Of a DNA stretch of 64,000 nucleotides, positions 40,780 to 54,100 are shown piece by piece. The translations under genes were made by a program, and so were the position numbers. The stretch is from contig NC_054869.1 of assembly GCF_018320785.1 (NCBI RefSeq), forward strand, positions 15,138,698 through 15,202,697, in the 5' to 3' direction. This DNA comes from Cheilinus undulatus. Lineage: Eukaryota; Chordata; Actinopteri; Labriformes; Labridae. Under the pieces are notes generated by a model. The model did no database searches. It saw only the letters and a list, made by a program, of their open reading frames with translations, and was not told the origin of the DNA. How positions within the stretch are numbered: the stretch's first letter is position 1; the number at the start of each line of letters is the position of its first letter.

Positions 40780-41216
40780 TAAATGCCAGCAAAACAAAAT
40801 CACGGCCGTAAAAATGCCAATACCCTGTCCGGTAAAATGCATGCGTCTCTGGCCGACCATCCAGATGGTAATTAATGATTAGCGGGCCTGGGGTGAGCTT
40901 GGAGTGTAGCCACAGTGACAGTGGAGAGGATTCAATGGACATAGATCAGTGAAAGGTGCTGATCTGCTGTGGTCCAACTACATTGGACACAAAGGAGCAT
41001 CCGTGTCCCACAGGCACTTCATCTTAGTTCATATCCCGACTCCAATGGGCCAGCCGCTGTTATGACTCTCCAGGGAGCCGTGTAAGATTACTGTGATCCC
41101 TCTAACACAGAATCCCCCTCTGGAATCACCACAGAGACGCTTATGCAGCTCTACATGCTGCAGAGTATAGAAACACACTCACTGACATGCGCTCCTAACA
41201 TTGAGAAGGATCCCAG
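40780..41216. promoter_or_regulatory. complex 3' UTR sequence of inpp5a-like, possible conserved element
   Basis: Unlike its AT-rich surroundings, this stretch has balanced composition and no repeat character. It holds GGTAATTAATGATTAGCGGG near 40,867, with two homeodomain-type TAAT cores. It lies in the presumed 3' UTR. A regulatory role is inference only. Confidence 0.25.
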
Positions 41217-41258
41217 TCAATGCTCATTCATCTTCAGGGAGAAGAACAAGAAAACAGG
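41217..41258 (-). CDS. inpp5a-like: inpp5a-like terminal coding exon
   Basis: 42-base exon after an 85-base intron with acceptor TTTCTTTCAG. It encodes [13 protein letters not shown] and a TGA, completing the GDHKPVF active-site motif begun in exon 41415-41344. No further in-frame sequence or donor site is visible, so the usual CAAX-bearing tail is absent from this model. Confidence 0.85.
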   Translation of the reverse strand, partial: PVFLFFSLKMNEH

Positions 41259-44200
41259 CTGAAAGAAAACACAAGGACACAACAGTTACTCTAAACGGCT
41301 CGATTGTTTGCCTGTATAATATACATGATATCCACATTGTTACCTTATGGTCTCCCATGCAGACGTAAGGACCAACTGTGTTGTAAACAACAGTTTTCTC
41401 ATCGTCATCATCTCTCTGTGAAGAGAAATCTTATTAATGTCAACTGCACAAGTAAAGAACATGTGATAATGAAACAAAACTGCAAAAATGCAATTACTAT
41501 CCTCTTTTTATTACAATTTAATCTCATCTGCAGGTTTGTTTTTAGATGTTGAAACTGGCATATTTGATTTGGGGTTGAATTTATGGATATGCTGATAATT
41601 ACAAATCTATCTTAGCCAATACCAATATATAAATGTAGTTCAGGCCTAAAACCTCAGTCCTTAAAATTCCTGTCAAAATTTAAGGAATAAGGATGGAAAA
41701 AAAGAAACAGACTGTAGATGACAATGGTCTGTTGGTCCTAAAACTCCACAAACATACTCCTAAATACAGTCAGTTGTACATATTTCGTTTTTAACGATTT
41801 TCTTCCAGTATACCAGTATTATCATGCAACCTGGTTCAACTTTAGGACAAACCACCAGTTACAGTACAAACCAGAACCATTAAACTGGAAGTGACACATT
41901 TGCCACAGACAGAACAATAGGAATAGCAGATAAAACACTTCAGTTGATCGCAAATGTTTCTTCCTGTGCCACAATGAAAAAAAGTCTTTTAGACTAAAGT
42001 AAAGATTTTTATTTTAGTAGTTATAATTTAAATCTAAGACTACCAAGCACTTCATTTTATAATACGTTACGATACATATGACACAAACCGACACTGTACA
42101 ATTTAAAATTATATAATACAACACTTTACAACATGATCTGATGTAATGTGATGCAGTGAGACATGAATAATAGAATATATAAAATAATAAATCATGAAAT
42201 GACAACTTGTGATTGATAAACCACAATTTGCACAATTCAATATGAAATGACATGATATATTACCATGAGATACAATACAATGTGATAACAAATACATAAA
42301 AATAAACAAATAACAAAAAAATGCTTATTTTGCATTTATCTGTTCTAAAACCAAATCAAATAAAAATTGTTCTTTTTCTCATTTTTGTTCCTGAAACTCA
42401 ATCAAATAAACAAATTATGATTTGTTATTTTGAATTTTGGATATTTAGGTTGAGATCAGAGAATTAATGTGACAAAACAGCAGCAAGCAGTCAGTTTGAT
42501 TACATTATTCAGTTGTGTAACTCTGTACAGGTGTTGTGCTCAGAAAAGCACCCCGAGAATCACGTGCCCATTCATGTGTTCCATAAATCATTAAAGTAAG
42601 CATGAGCTCCTCAGCGATGGGCACATGATTCTCGGGATGCTTTTCTGACCACAACACCTGCGCCAGGTTATGCAAATTAATATTGAAATCAAATTGACTG
42701 CTTGTGGCTGTTTATATCATATTCTATTCTGTGAATATAAACAGCGAAAAACAAAAAGATGAATTGTCATCAATTATCAATCAAATAATAACTGAATGAA
42801 TAATACATGGATTTTGTACGAGTTCATTTTGTGACCTTTATAGTTTTTCTAGAGAAATTACAGTTCTCTTGGAATCTGTAGCAGTCTGAGAATAAGTTAC
42901 AGCTAGTTTTAACAGCACTAAGTTCTACTAGTAACCTAACTAATAACTTATTTAACACAAAAACTGGGTCAAATTTTGTCTAAAGTTGTGTCTAACGTCA
43001 TATGAATAAAACGTTTCAGTCTGTCAGTCACTGACTTTTCCTGACAGTTTATTTTGTAGCACCTGGTGTCATATAAAAGCGTTTGGATAAATCCAAATTT
43101 TATCTAATACCTAGAATCGCCATGCGGGTAAAATTTACCCTATAAGAAAACACTGATTTTCCCTCTGTTTTATTCCACACCAGCAGATAAACTATAGACT
43201 GTGCCCTGGAAACACTTCTCTCTGTTGCTGCACTGCTTAATCAGAGGTCATATATCAACCTTCAACATGAATACCAAAGGCAGAAACAAAGATTCATTAT
43301 CAAGATGCATCATTGTGAAATTTCAATAGATTTTCTTAATGCTCTGAGGAAAAACAACGTTTTCAGGACTCAGTGATCTGTCCTAAGACAATTTTTGATG
43401 TGATAGATCATCATGCAACAGTGATCTAGTTTTCTTTCTGTGATTAATGAGCTGTTCATGGTCTGTGGTTAAATAATTGCTCTTGATCAGTGATTTTTAT
43501 GCAAATCCATGCAATCTAATAACAGGTCAATTTTACCCACTGGCTGTATTAGGTATACAGAGCTCCCCAGTGTTAAATGTAAAATCCTGTATTACATCTT
43601 GAATATCTTTGAAAAATGTAGTATCTTGCGTGTAAGTGAAACAGCTAACATGCAGAGTGCTGTAAATGTCAGCTGTCTATTGATGTATATCCATGATAAT
43701 AAGCTCTGACTGACCCTATGGATGAACTCCTGGGCAGCGTGTGACATGAGGATACGATCACACCAGGCAGGACAGCGAGTGTTCATGTATTGGGTTGGTT
43801 TAGTGTTTTCTTCACTGTAGGGATAACTGAGGGAGACAAAAAAGGCATTGAGTGAAAATATTATAAACAATATGCTTGTGAAAAAAAGAAGCTTCAGTCT
43901 AAAACGTACCTGGGTGGAAACTTGATTTCCTCTTCTCTAACTACATCATGAAAGGCTGCGACTTCTTTGTCATATTTCAAAAGCTGAGGGATAGAGACCG
44001 TGACTCATTAGCAGGGATTACAGAAAGTTTAGAAACCTTAGAAACAAGTGAGAGAAACTAGGGCACTGATTAAAAGCCAACCAGCTGTCCTTTTACTCTC
44101 TTCCTTTTGTATTTGCTCTGCTGCCATTGTAGGATAAGATCTACTGGCAGGATGTGACCTAGAACCAAGATCATGTTTGTATCACACATTTTAACAAAAG

Positions 44201-47200
44201 CAGCCACTGGTTAAAGTATTGTGCTCTTACCGCTCTGCCGTTGTCCTCTCTGAAAACTGCCTGGTGCAGGTAAGCAAACAACTTCTCCTCAATGTGGAGC
44301 AGCACCTGCAGGTCAAACACAGACAGGTAAAGGAGAGCATCTCTAATTATTCAATATTGTTTTTGTCTTAACTGATCTAGTTTTATTCACCTGATGGTCG
44401 TTGTCTTTTTCTTCGCAGATGATCTTCTCCACTTCGTTACTGCTGTCCTTCTTCACTGTCTGAATGTCTGCTGAATTAGACAGATGCTGCACACAGAAAC
44501 AGTAAGAGTCAGGGTCTGGTTCATTTCAACAAGCCTTTAAATTTTTTGGTATGCTTTAGAGCAGTGCTTCCCAAAGTGCTCTGGTGGGACCAGGAGGTGG
44601 ACCTCTTTAAAAAAATTATATGATCATAAAATACTTGATAACATGTTATTTTTTAGGTCTCAGAAGTAACACGACAAAGCTAGAAGTTTCAACTCGTGCC
44701 ACCTTTTAATCATTCATTTTGTCTGATTTATACAACCGGTGTCACAGTTGAACTGGAGCTGGATTAAATGGTGACACGTCTTAAACCATTCTACTATGCC
44801 TCTTGCTTACTGCTTTTAAAAATTTCTCAGTGTCTTCAGAGACATTAATACTACTTGGGAATAGTTTGCAAGGCCATAAAGTATGTTTACAGAGAAAAAT
44901 ATCATAATGAAATATTGAAGTGACTTTGCAGATGCCTGATCAAAACAAAATAAACTGCAGTGGCTCATTTATTACGCAAAGTGCCCTGAAAACACTTTTC
45001 AAGTAATAATGTATTTAAAAGCAAAGCATCTGCATTTAAATTCCCTATTTATGAAACAAAAATACGATGTATAAAATGTAAATATTTCAGCCACATGCTA
45101 TGGTTGGACAAGGATTTTTGGTGGGCCCAAAAATATTTTTAGGTCTCGAACTGGGCCACAGCATACTTTCGGGAAAGGCTGCTTTTGTGGAAATGAAAGC
45201 TGTTTCATACCTGTACCAGACTCTGGGCATCCAGACGGAAGTTAAAATCTCCAAACAGGAAAAAAGGCAGAGGAGTGAAACGGCCATCTGATATCCTAGA
45301 AGCCAAAAAAAAAAAACAAAAAACAAAAAAAAAAAACAAAAAACAGACACATAACAAATATCTGTGTTTTTGTACATAATCTACATCAATACATAATTTT
45401 CAGGCAAGTCAATTATTTCTCATAAGGGTAGACCTTTTTAGATAAAAAAAAAGATTGTATGATGCAAAGGAGAGCGCAAACTTCAGGTGTAATTTTTTGG
45501 CCCATGGATAAGCTCACATCAAATAGAGCAAATCTCAACAAAATATCAGATCATAGTAGGCCATTAATCAAGCAAGGACTCTTAATGTTGTATATCTAAC
45601 AGATTTTTTTTTTTTTACATAGCTGGGTGCTTAGTAAAAATCTGACCTGTTGATGACGTATCTTAGAGCGTTTTTGCGGTTGGCAGAGTAAATAGAAGGG
45701 CTGGAGTTGCAGGCAATGAGGTTGGAGGCATCATGGAACAGGTGGACATTAACCAGGTCCAGACCTCTGTAAATAACACAGACACAAAGACACACACAGG
45801 CATAATACAAAAATACACATCAGGTTGAGAAGAAACAATCTGATAGCACCAAAGTCTGGCGTCTGACAGGTGCTGTGCCAAAATGAGTAATTTCTAAGCA
45901 TCTTTCTTAACAGTGAGATCATTCATGCTGACGCTAAGACCACAAACAAACACATTTCTCTTCAGCTTTCACTTCTTTTCTTTAGAAAATAATAAATGTG
46001 CCTCCAACCAATGAGCCGAGCTGACTCACAGTGTAATGCTGTACAGTCATTTGACATTCAAAATTTAGTCTAGCTGTGCACTAGGCACCATGGAGTATAC
46101 CCAGTGTTTTAAGCTGAATTAAAAAAAACATTTTAACATTTTTCTGAATAGCCACAAATGTTTTCTAATCCACTGCAGTAGAACTGACTCCAGCATGTCA
46201 AAGCCTGCGGGATCTGTCCTAATTTGGTAAATGCCATATCATGTAAAAAAAAGTTAAAGATTTAATCTAAGTAAGCAACACTGTGTTTTATTTTGATGAT
46301 GGTTATCACCTGCATCTGGTGTTAAAAAAACAACACTGGCACGTTATGACCTAGTTTGTTTGATATGGTGAGCTTGTTATTTACTGTTGCTTTTTGTGCA
46401 TCTCGCAGACACCAAGAGGCATTAGCCTCCAACTTAAGAAGGAAAAAAATGGTCTCTTCAGTTGCTTAAACAGCTCCAAAGTGCAATAAAATAAAAAATA
46501 AAAAATAACAGAAAAATAGCAGTCCCTGGCCCTTCTCGATAGTAGGGTCTCAGTCAGGAGCAGAAAGGGAAACCTAAAGCCTTTTCACACATGCAAAAAA
46601 AAAAAACTTCTAGTGGCCAGGTGGATATGTCCATGCACCCCACTCTCTCTCCCCAGTTTGTGAATCTATTCACTGTCCTCTACAGTAATGAAGACATAAA
46701 AGCTAAGGGTTAGGAGCAGACAAACGAGACAATTTTATTTAGATTTGTGTCCTACAGAGCCCGCTAGTAAGATTCTAGGTCAAAGGTCATCAACTTTATT
46801 TCAACGAGGGCCAGCGTTTTCCTCAACAGATGCAGTGTGGCTGGACTTTCAAAAAACTACAATGAAAGAAAATAACATTTTTTCTTCCTACATATATATT
46901 ATTGCTAGTCTGCAGATCAGGTCCTATCTCCTGTACTGCTGCTGGCAACAAGGAAACAACTGAGAAATTTTGGTGACACATTTCCAGAGCTGTCATGCTC
47001 TCCATCGCTGGGTTTGATGCTAAAATGCGTTGCTGCCATTGGCCTTTGCCACAGGTCTCTTGTTTTGCCTCTCAGGCATGGAAAATTCCACACACAAAAA
47101 GCCTGAAGTGGAAAGTTGATACAGAGAAGTGCTGATTTAATAAGAATGGACTGATCAGTATGTGTTTTTAATCATAACAGCTTACAGAAATGTCACACCC

Positions 47201-50200
47201 GTGTGCCTCTATTTTGTTATATAACTGTTATGTTGTTATTTATACTATAAAAATAAAAAAACAATGACATGACATTGTAGGTGAAACAGAAATGACATTA
47301 GCAGGTTAAACTGTAAAACAAAAAGTTAAAACATCATTTCCAGGTTTTTTTCACCCTTTTGACGGGATGAGGCACATAGGATGCACATAGGCACACTCAA
47401 GCTTTTTTAGAGTGGTATCCAGTGAAAAGTAACTCAGTACATTTACTCAGATTACTGTAACTGAGTGGTTTTTTTCATGTCATTTTTTAGTACATTTTGA
47501 AAGCAGTACTTTGGTAGTACTTTAATACTTTCTACCTCAGTGAGTTTTAACCAGAGCAACTGTACTTTTACATGAGTACAATACTCCTCTATTTTTTCCA
47601 CCTCTGCTGACTACACAGTAGCACAGTATGAGAAAATGATCCCACATCAAATTCGAATACAGCAAACACAGCAAAAACTAGAGCGCTGATATCTCTGGGT
47701 TAAACATCTAAGAGTTCATTTTAACTACCAAAGTGTTATCTTAACTCTTTGAGTGAAATGTTTTTTCTGTGTTGGAGTTATTTGTCAGTGTTGATCCAAC
47801 AGTGTTAGTCCAACTCTATGGAGTTCCCATCATGCCCTGGGGCAGAGTGTGTAGATGTGTTTCATATGTGATTAGTTGTGTTTTGATATTGCCTGTTGTG
47901 CAGTGATACATGCTGGGGTTTTTAGCTCATGTTTCTGGTGGATAGATGTTATTTTTGTTGTTCAACATATTTGCACCATGAGTGAAGTTATCCACTGAGT
48001 ACCAATTCCTGGCTGTGACGTAAGAATTTCCTAAATAACACAAAGTGCATATTCTTTGTCAGTATGCATTGCCTTGCTATGAGGTTGACTCTCTGCTGTG
48101 TTCTTGATAGAGGAGACCCACTTTACCACAGATTTCTAAGAGTTACTGAAGCTCTGTCATACTGTAAAATATTTAACCCTAAAAAAGTGTTGCGTGCTTA
48201 GGTGTGTTTTAAATGTGTTTAGCTGTGTTTGGACATTGCCTGTTATACAGTGATACCTGGGGTATTTTGCTCATGTTTCTGGTGGATTGCTGTTGTTTTT
48301 GTTGTTACACACATTTGCATCATGCAAATGTCAATTTTGCTGTGTAATTTACTTTATCATAAAGGTGTGACTTTACCTGAACAGCCTGGTTGGAGATCTA
48401 TTCTCTTATTTTTATTGCTAATATAAAAAGATTATATTTACAGCACATCTCCTAAGTAGCTACTTAGTACTCAGAATAATCTTTAAATTAAATTCTTTTT
48501 ACTTTTACTTGAGTGGATTTAAGGACCAGTACTTTTATTTTTATTAAGTAAATTTCAACCAGAGTAACTTTACTTTTACTTTGAGCAAAATAATGCTGTA
48601 CTTTTTCCACCTCTGGTGGAGGCTCTCCTTCAGGTAGAATATTTACTAATAATGGCTGATAGGTGGATTTAATGAAGTCATTTCTGATAAAACTGCTTCA
48701 GTCTCGGTTGGTTTTGGGGTTGCCATAAAGAATCCTTAAAAACAAGAACATACTTTGCCTCTTTTTCATTTTCTGGACTGAAGAATCTTCTGGAGTGGAA
48801 GCTGTGGGTGGCTGTGGTATTGATAGGCACACCAGGGGTGATAATCTTAATACCTTGTGACTGCAGTGCAGCCAGTTTGATCTTTGCAACCTAGGAAGAT
48901 CTCATGATGCCAGATGTCTTTTAATTTCAGCTTAAAAGAGGCAAAGTGCAACATGAGATTAAAGGATTGCTGGTTGTGGGTTATCAGTTTGGATTTTACA
49001 TTAACTGAACACCATTAAAAGTCAACTAACAACCAAAAGTGAAAGAGAGCTTAACCCTGAACCTTGTTATCAGGCTGAGGTTAGAGATAGGTACGTACTG
49101 GTTGTGTATGATCCAGCGGGTCCTCATGAAGCCCTTTCTGGACCACTTGAACTGTAACAGAGACGAATGAGAGTGAGTCACTAAACAGCAGTGAGCCGTG
49201 TCTTTGAAGGGACAAACTGATAATTATTGATTCTTTCACATAATTTGTCTCATATCCCTGTCAGAGCAAGCAGACAGCCCACTAAAGCCCCAGTAGACTC
49301 ATTTATCCCGCCGTCTCCCTTTGGCCCTCCCGTCCCACTCCCCACACACACCATTACACACAGACATACACATATAATTGCAGGCATGCACAGACTCTTG
49401 CATAAATACTCACATCAGGCCAGAAATTCTTTGGGAATTTTTCTTTTTCCACCGTGTTGACGCCGTCCAGAGAGCCCACGTGTTTGTTCTGCCCTGACAC
49501 CACTCTGAAATCCTGAACTGTGAGAGGGGGAGATGGGTGGCATGTAAAAGAGTGAGAAAACATGCAAACAGCAATCAATAAACTGGTGTTAACCTCATCA
49601 GAGCGGCATGTGTGATGAGAGGATCTATAAGGCAGCCATTAGATTGTGTTTGGTGAACAACAATCGGTTCGGGTGGCAGCTGCGGGATGTTTATGGTTCT
49701 TCCATAAGCTTTTCTGAGAAGCTTTTTCACGCCTAACGTGACTGGACTATGCAGCAGCTCTACTTTGAATTCATGCGCTTTGCAAAAATATGGTTGAAAA
49801 TGTTAGCCATCAAAGTGTCGTTACACAGAGAAATGTCCTGACGTGTCTGATGTTAGAAATGATGCCAACACTGATGTGACTGCAAGGATGTTATGACTTT
49901 TTATGAGCCATCACCAAAACAGATCAGGATGGGGAGGGTTTTATGTTGGGGGCTGAAATTATCATGTTTTTCTGTGATAAAAAAGCCATACACATCCATC
50001 GCCAGCTGGCAAACGTTAAAATGATACAAGTCTAGTCACTTCAAGCCAAAGGAGCAAAGTTTTTACCATCGAAGTCGTACTGCTGGATGTTTTCCAGTGA
50101 GTTGTGGATGAAGTACATGCTCCCCAAAGCCTGCAGAGAGAGGAAAGAACAAAAGTTTACAATTACAGTTACATAAAAACAGTGCAACAGTGGTTCAATT

Positions 50201-51099
50201 ATGCTATTAAATGTTTATGTCTTTAAAGCCAAAACGCTGCAGAAGTGTGACACTTAGATACAAATTTTAACAACAGTCTCTATTGTTGAAATGATCCAGA
50301 GCAATGACTGGAACATAAGAAAAACTACATCAGGTTTAAAAGGCAGGTGCATAAGAGAGGAATGGATCCATCATAAATTAAATTTATCTCTCTGCAGTAC
50401 ACAAATAAGTTGGCAACATTTTTTAAACATATTTGTACAATTAGATGGTGTTCAGAAGTTTTTTTGAGATTTCTGATCATTGAAAAGTCCCTGATGTTGG
50501 CTACCTAGAACTTGCATTTTTATGCCATTACATAAAAAAAACAGAAAGGCAGATCATTTGATTTCTAGTGGTGCCATTAGGAGGTTTCTAAGAAAGACAA
50601 ACCCAGTCAACAACTGCTAATCCACATGGTGCACAAAAGTCACCAACGCTCTAGTGATTCCACAGCTGAAGAGTTCTGAACTTCCACTAACATTAATGTA
50701 AGCACAGAAAGTGTACGCCGGGAGCTTCTATGGGCTTCCGTGGCCGAGCAGCGCATGCAAGCCTCACATCACCAAGTCTCATCCACGCGCAGCCCCTCAT
50801 TTTTTTGGCACATATTATAAATTTGATATCAATTGCTATAGTGGAGGGATGATCATTTTTAGGGCATCTCATTATAAATAAGTAAAACAAGAACTGTTAT
50901 TCTAAAAAAACCTTGAATGTCTGCATGATGTGCATAGAATATCTCCTGCCAAAAAGTATTACACTGGTATTTTGACACATTTCAAGTTGAAGAAATATTG
51001 CAATTTTTTGCAATTTGTAAATTGCAGCATGCCATATTGCAAATTAATCCAATATGTGATTAATTTCAAAGTCCTAAGATTAAAGTACTGTTTTTGAAT

Positions 51100-51133
<34 letters not shown>

Positions 51134-54100
51134 AAGAAAGAAAGAAGGGAGGACGGACGGACGGACAGACCGACTTTATATGGTGACAAAAACAGCAGAA
51201 ATCAACTCAACTCAGCCTCTGACTTGATGAATTGAGCCGTTCATTTTGCCATCATGTGAGCTGAATTGTGAGCTTTGTATTTAATGATCCAGTGTGACAC
51301 TCAGTATATAGTTACTCTCGCAAAGACACATGAAACTTTCAAGAATAGAGACGTTAAAGTCTACACATAACTGAGCAGCACATCCACGCGCGGCCCCTCA
51401 CGCTCTCACTTCAGCACCCAATCATCCCTGACACGCTGCTGACAATTTTTAATGTACTAACTGCCTGCTCCACTGATCTGATTAATCATGGCCCAAGAGA
51501 TCAATAAAGACAGAAAATTAAAACAATTTAAAAGGTATTAAGCAGTAGGCCTGCTGTCTGCCAACGCTGCTGCTGTGACTGGGGGCCGAAGAAAAATCAG
51601 CCAGCGCTCAGAGGGCTTGGGGCGTGACGGACCGCTGTGCAACCCCTCCAAACACACAACGCAGAAACATCCATGAGAGATCTCTCCCTGAAGAGATCAT
51701 TTATCATTAGTGCCAAAGTCATCCTCATTTAATAAAATTGAAGGGTCTCGGTGGTACAGTGAGGGGAAATTAGCGAACAACTTGTCCAAACTAAAGATTG
51801 GGAGTTGTTTAAGCAAGGCTGATAGAGTTGTTAGCTCAATGCTAAAGCTAAAAGCTCAGAAAATTCTGATAGAAAAGTTAAAGCAAAAATGATAATCCAA
51901 GGGTTCACTTTCTTTCAGGAAAGCTGCTCAAAATGCATCCAAGTTTACGCCGGATTTGTAACATTTTCATGTTTAAACTGTGTGCAGCGTACAAACTCTC
52001 ATTCTCCTCCACATACTCTGCCAAACACCCATCTTCATCAATCAGGTTTCTGCACAGTTTAATAAAAAAATATTGACTTACAAGTGATTTTTTATCAAAA
52101 CACCATTTGTACTGGGAATGCATGCAGGTCTGCCCCCTCTGCTGCTGCAGCCCCTCTGAAAGGAGAACCCCCCAAACTCTCTCCTGGCCACATAACTGAT
52201 GATCCACAGCCAAGGGGAAACAAATTGAAAATCAATGCAGGTGGCACCGACGAAATGAGAATGAGGCATTAGGAGGGGTGGGAGTGGAGGGGGCTCTCAG
52301 GGCAAACAGTGAAGGGTGCAAACACTGGAGTGCAGGGGAAACTTAGTCCCAGCTGTCTTTTAACCCCCCGTCACACTTTATTTATCGTGCACAAATGGGC
52401 TGGGATCAATAGTTTTAATCTAGAGTTAAATGTATTGACTTTGGCCTGTCTCCCCAACACCTGGCCATTGACTTTCCTCGTTTTACCCCTCACACCTTTG
52501 GTCTATGGAAGCAGCAGTTGACCCCCGCTGTCATACAACAGTGTGAGGGTTTCACATGGGAGGAGTGAGGGTTAATAGTTTAAGAAATACAGACACTATC
52601 TCAGGTGGAGGACGTCTTACTCGTAACAACAGCTGACTTTTGGACAAACTCACGCTGAAAAACCTGTTAGGGGAAACTCTGCATTTCATTTCCAAGACTG
52701 AGAAGAGGAACTTGCTTGTGCTGTTAAGTAAGAGCCTCAAAACAGAACTTGTTTCAGGACAGGCGTGTCGACTGAGTTTATGACCTGAGGTCAGGGCCAC
52801 CAAATGTTTTAGAGCTCACACTTACAGGCAGACTCCAGGCTCACTGATAGATGACGGTATGATATGTAGACAGAGGCGTAACTGATTTCTCTTTAAGGGC
52901 GTGTCCTCAGTCTGTGCCCACACTGTGAAACCACTACAACATTGTTTCACGCTATTTCTAAGAGATCTATGATACAAACATAAGATAAAGCTGTTGTTCT
53001 GAACATCTGAGTGTGCAGGGAAACGTGAGGAAGATCAACTCAACCAGAAACCACAAATATATGAACATCTATACAGGCATTAACAACCATGAAACCAGAT
53101 AATAAACAGTAAAGCAAAGATGCACTTCTATTACTGGAAATGTGTCGCAGAACATGTCTAGATCAGAGGATTGGCCAATGCAAGGTAACCTTCTGAACAA
53201 CTAGGAAAGCATGATATCAGTGCACATACAGGTGCATCTAAAAAAGATAAAACATCGTATAAAAGCTAGTTTTTTTCAGATGATTTACTTCAGTAAGATA
53301 AACTTCCATATATATTCTGGATTCATCTCATACAAAGTTGAACTGTTCAAGACCTTTTAGTCTTAATCTTGATGATTATGGCTTACACCTCACAAAAATC
53401 CAAATCCACTGTCTCAAAATATAGGATATTATGAAAAAGTCAAATTTGCCAAGGTTTCCTGAGTCTTCATTCTGTCACTCTGGTTCAGTTCATACAACCA
53501 CAATCATGGGGAAGACTGCTGATTTGATAAATGTCTAGAAGACAATCACTAAAAACTTTCAGGAGGAGGGTAACCCAAAGAAGGTCACTGCTGGAAGGGC
53601 AGGCTGTTCTCAAGAGCGCCATCCATCCATCATCCATTCATCCATACATCCATGCATCCATCTATCATCCATCATCCATCCATCCATACATGCATCCATC
53701 CATCATCCATCCATCAATCCATCCATCCATCATCCATACATCCATGCATCCATCTATCATCCATCATCCATCCATCCATACATGCATCCATCCATCATCC
53801 ATCATCCATCCATCCATTCATCCATACATCCATGCATTCATCTATCATCCATCATCCATCCATCCATACATGCATCCATCCATCATCCATCCATCAATCC
53901 ATCCATCCATCATCCATCCATCCATTCATCCATGCATCCATTCATCCATCCATCCATCCATCCATCCATCCATCCATTCATCCATCCATCCATCCATACA
54001 TGCATCCATCCATCCATGCACCAATCTATCATCCATCCATCCATCAATGCACAATCCATCCACCAATCCATCCATCCATCCATCATCCACCAATCCATCC

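Noticed and set aside
44554-44800. Possible hAT element beginning CAGTGCTTCCCAAAGTG
   Set aside because: Only one end is convincing. I could not find a matching inverted end, so it was not listed as a feature.
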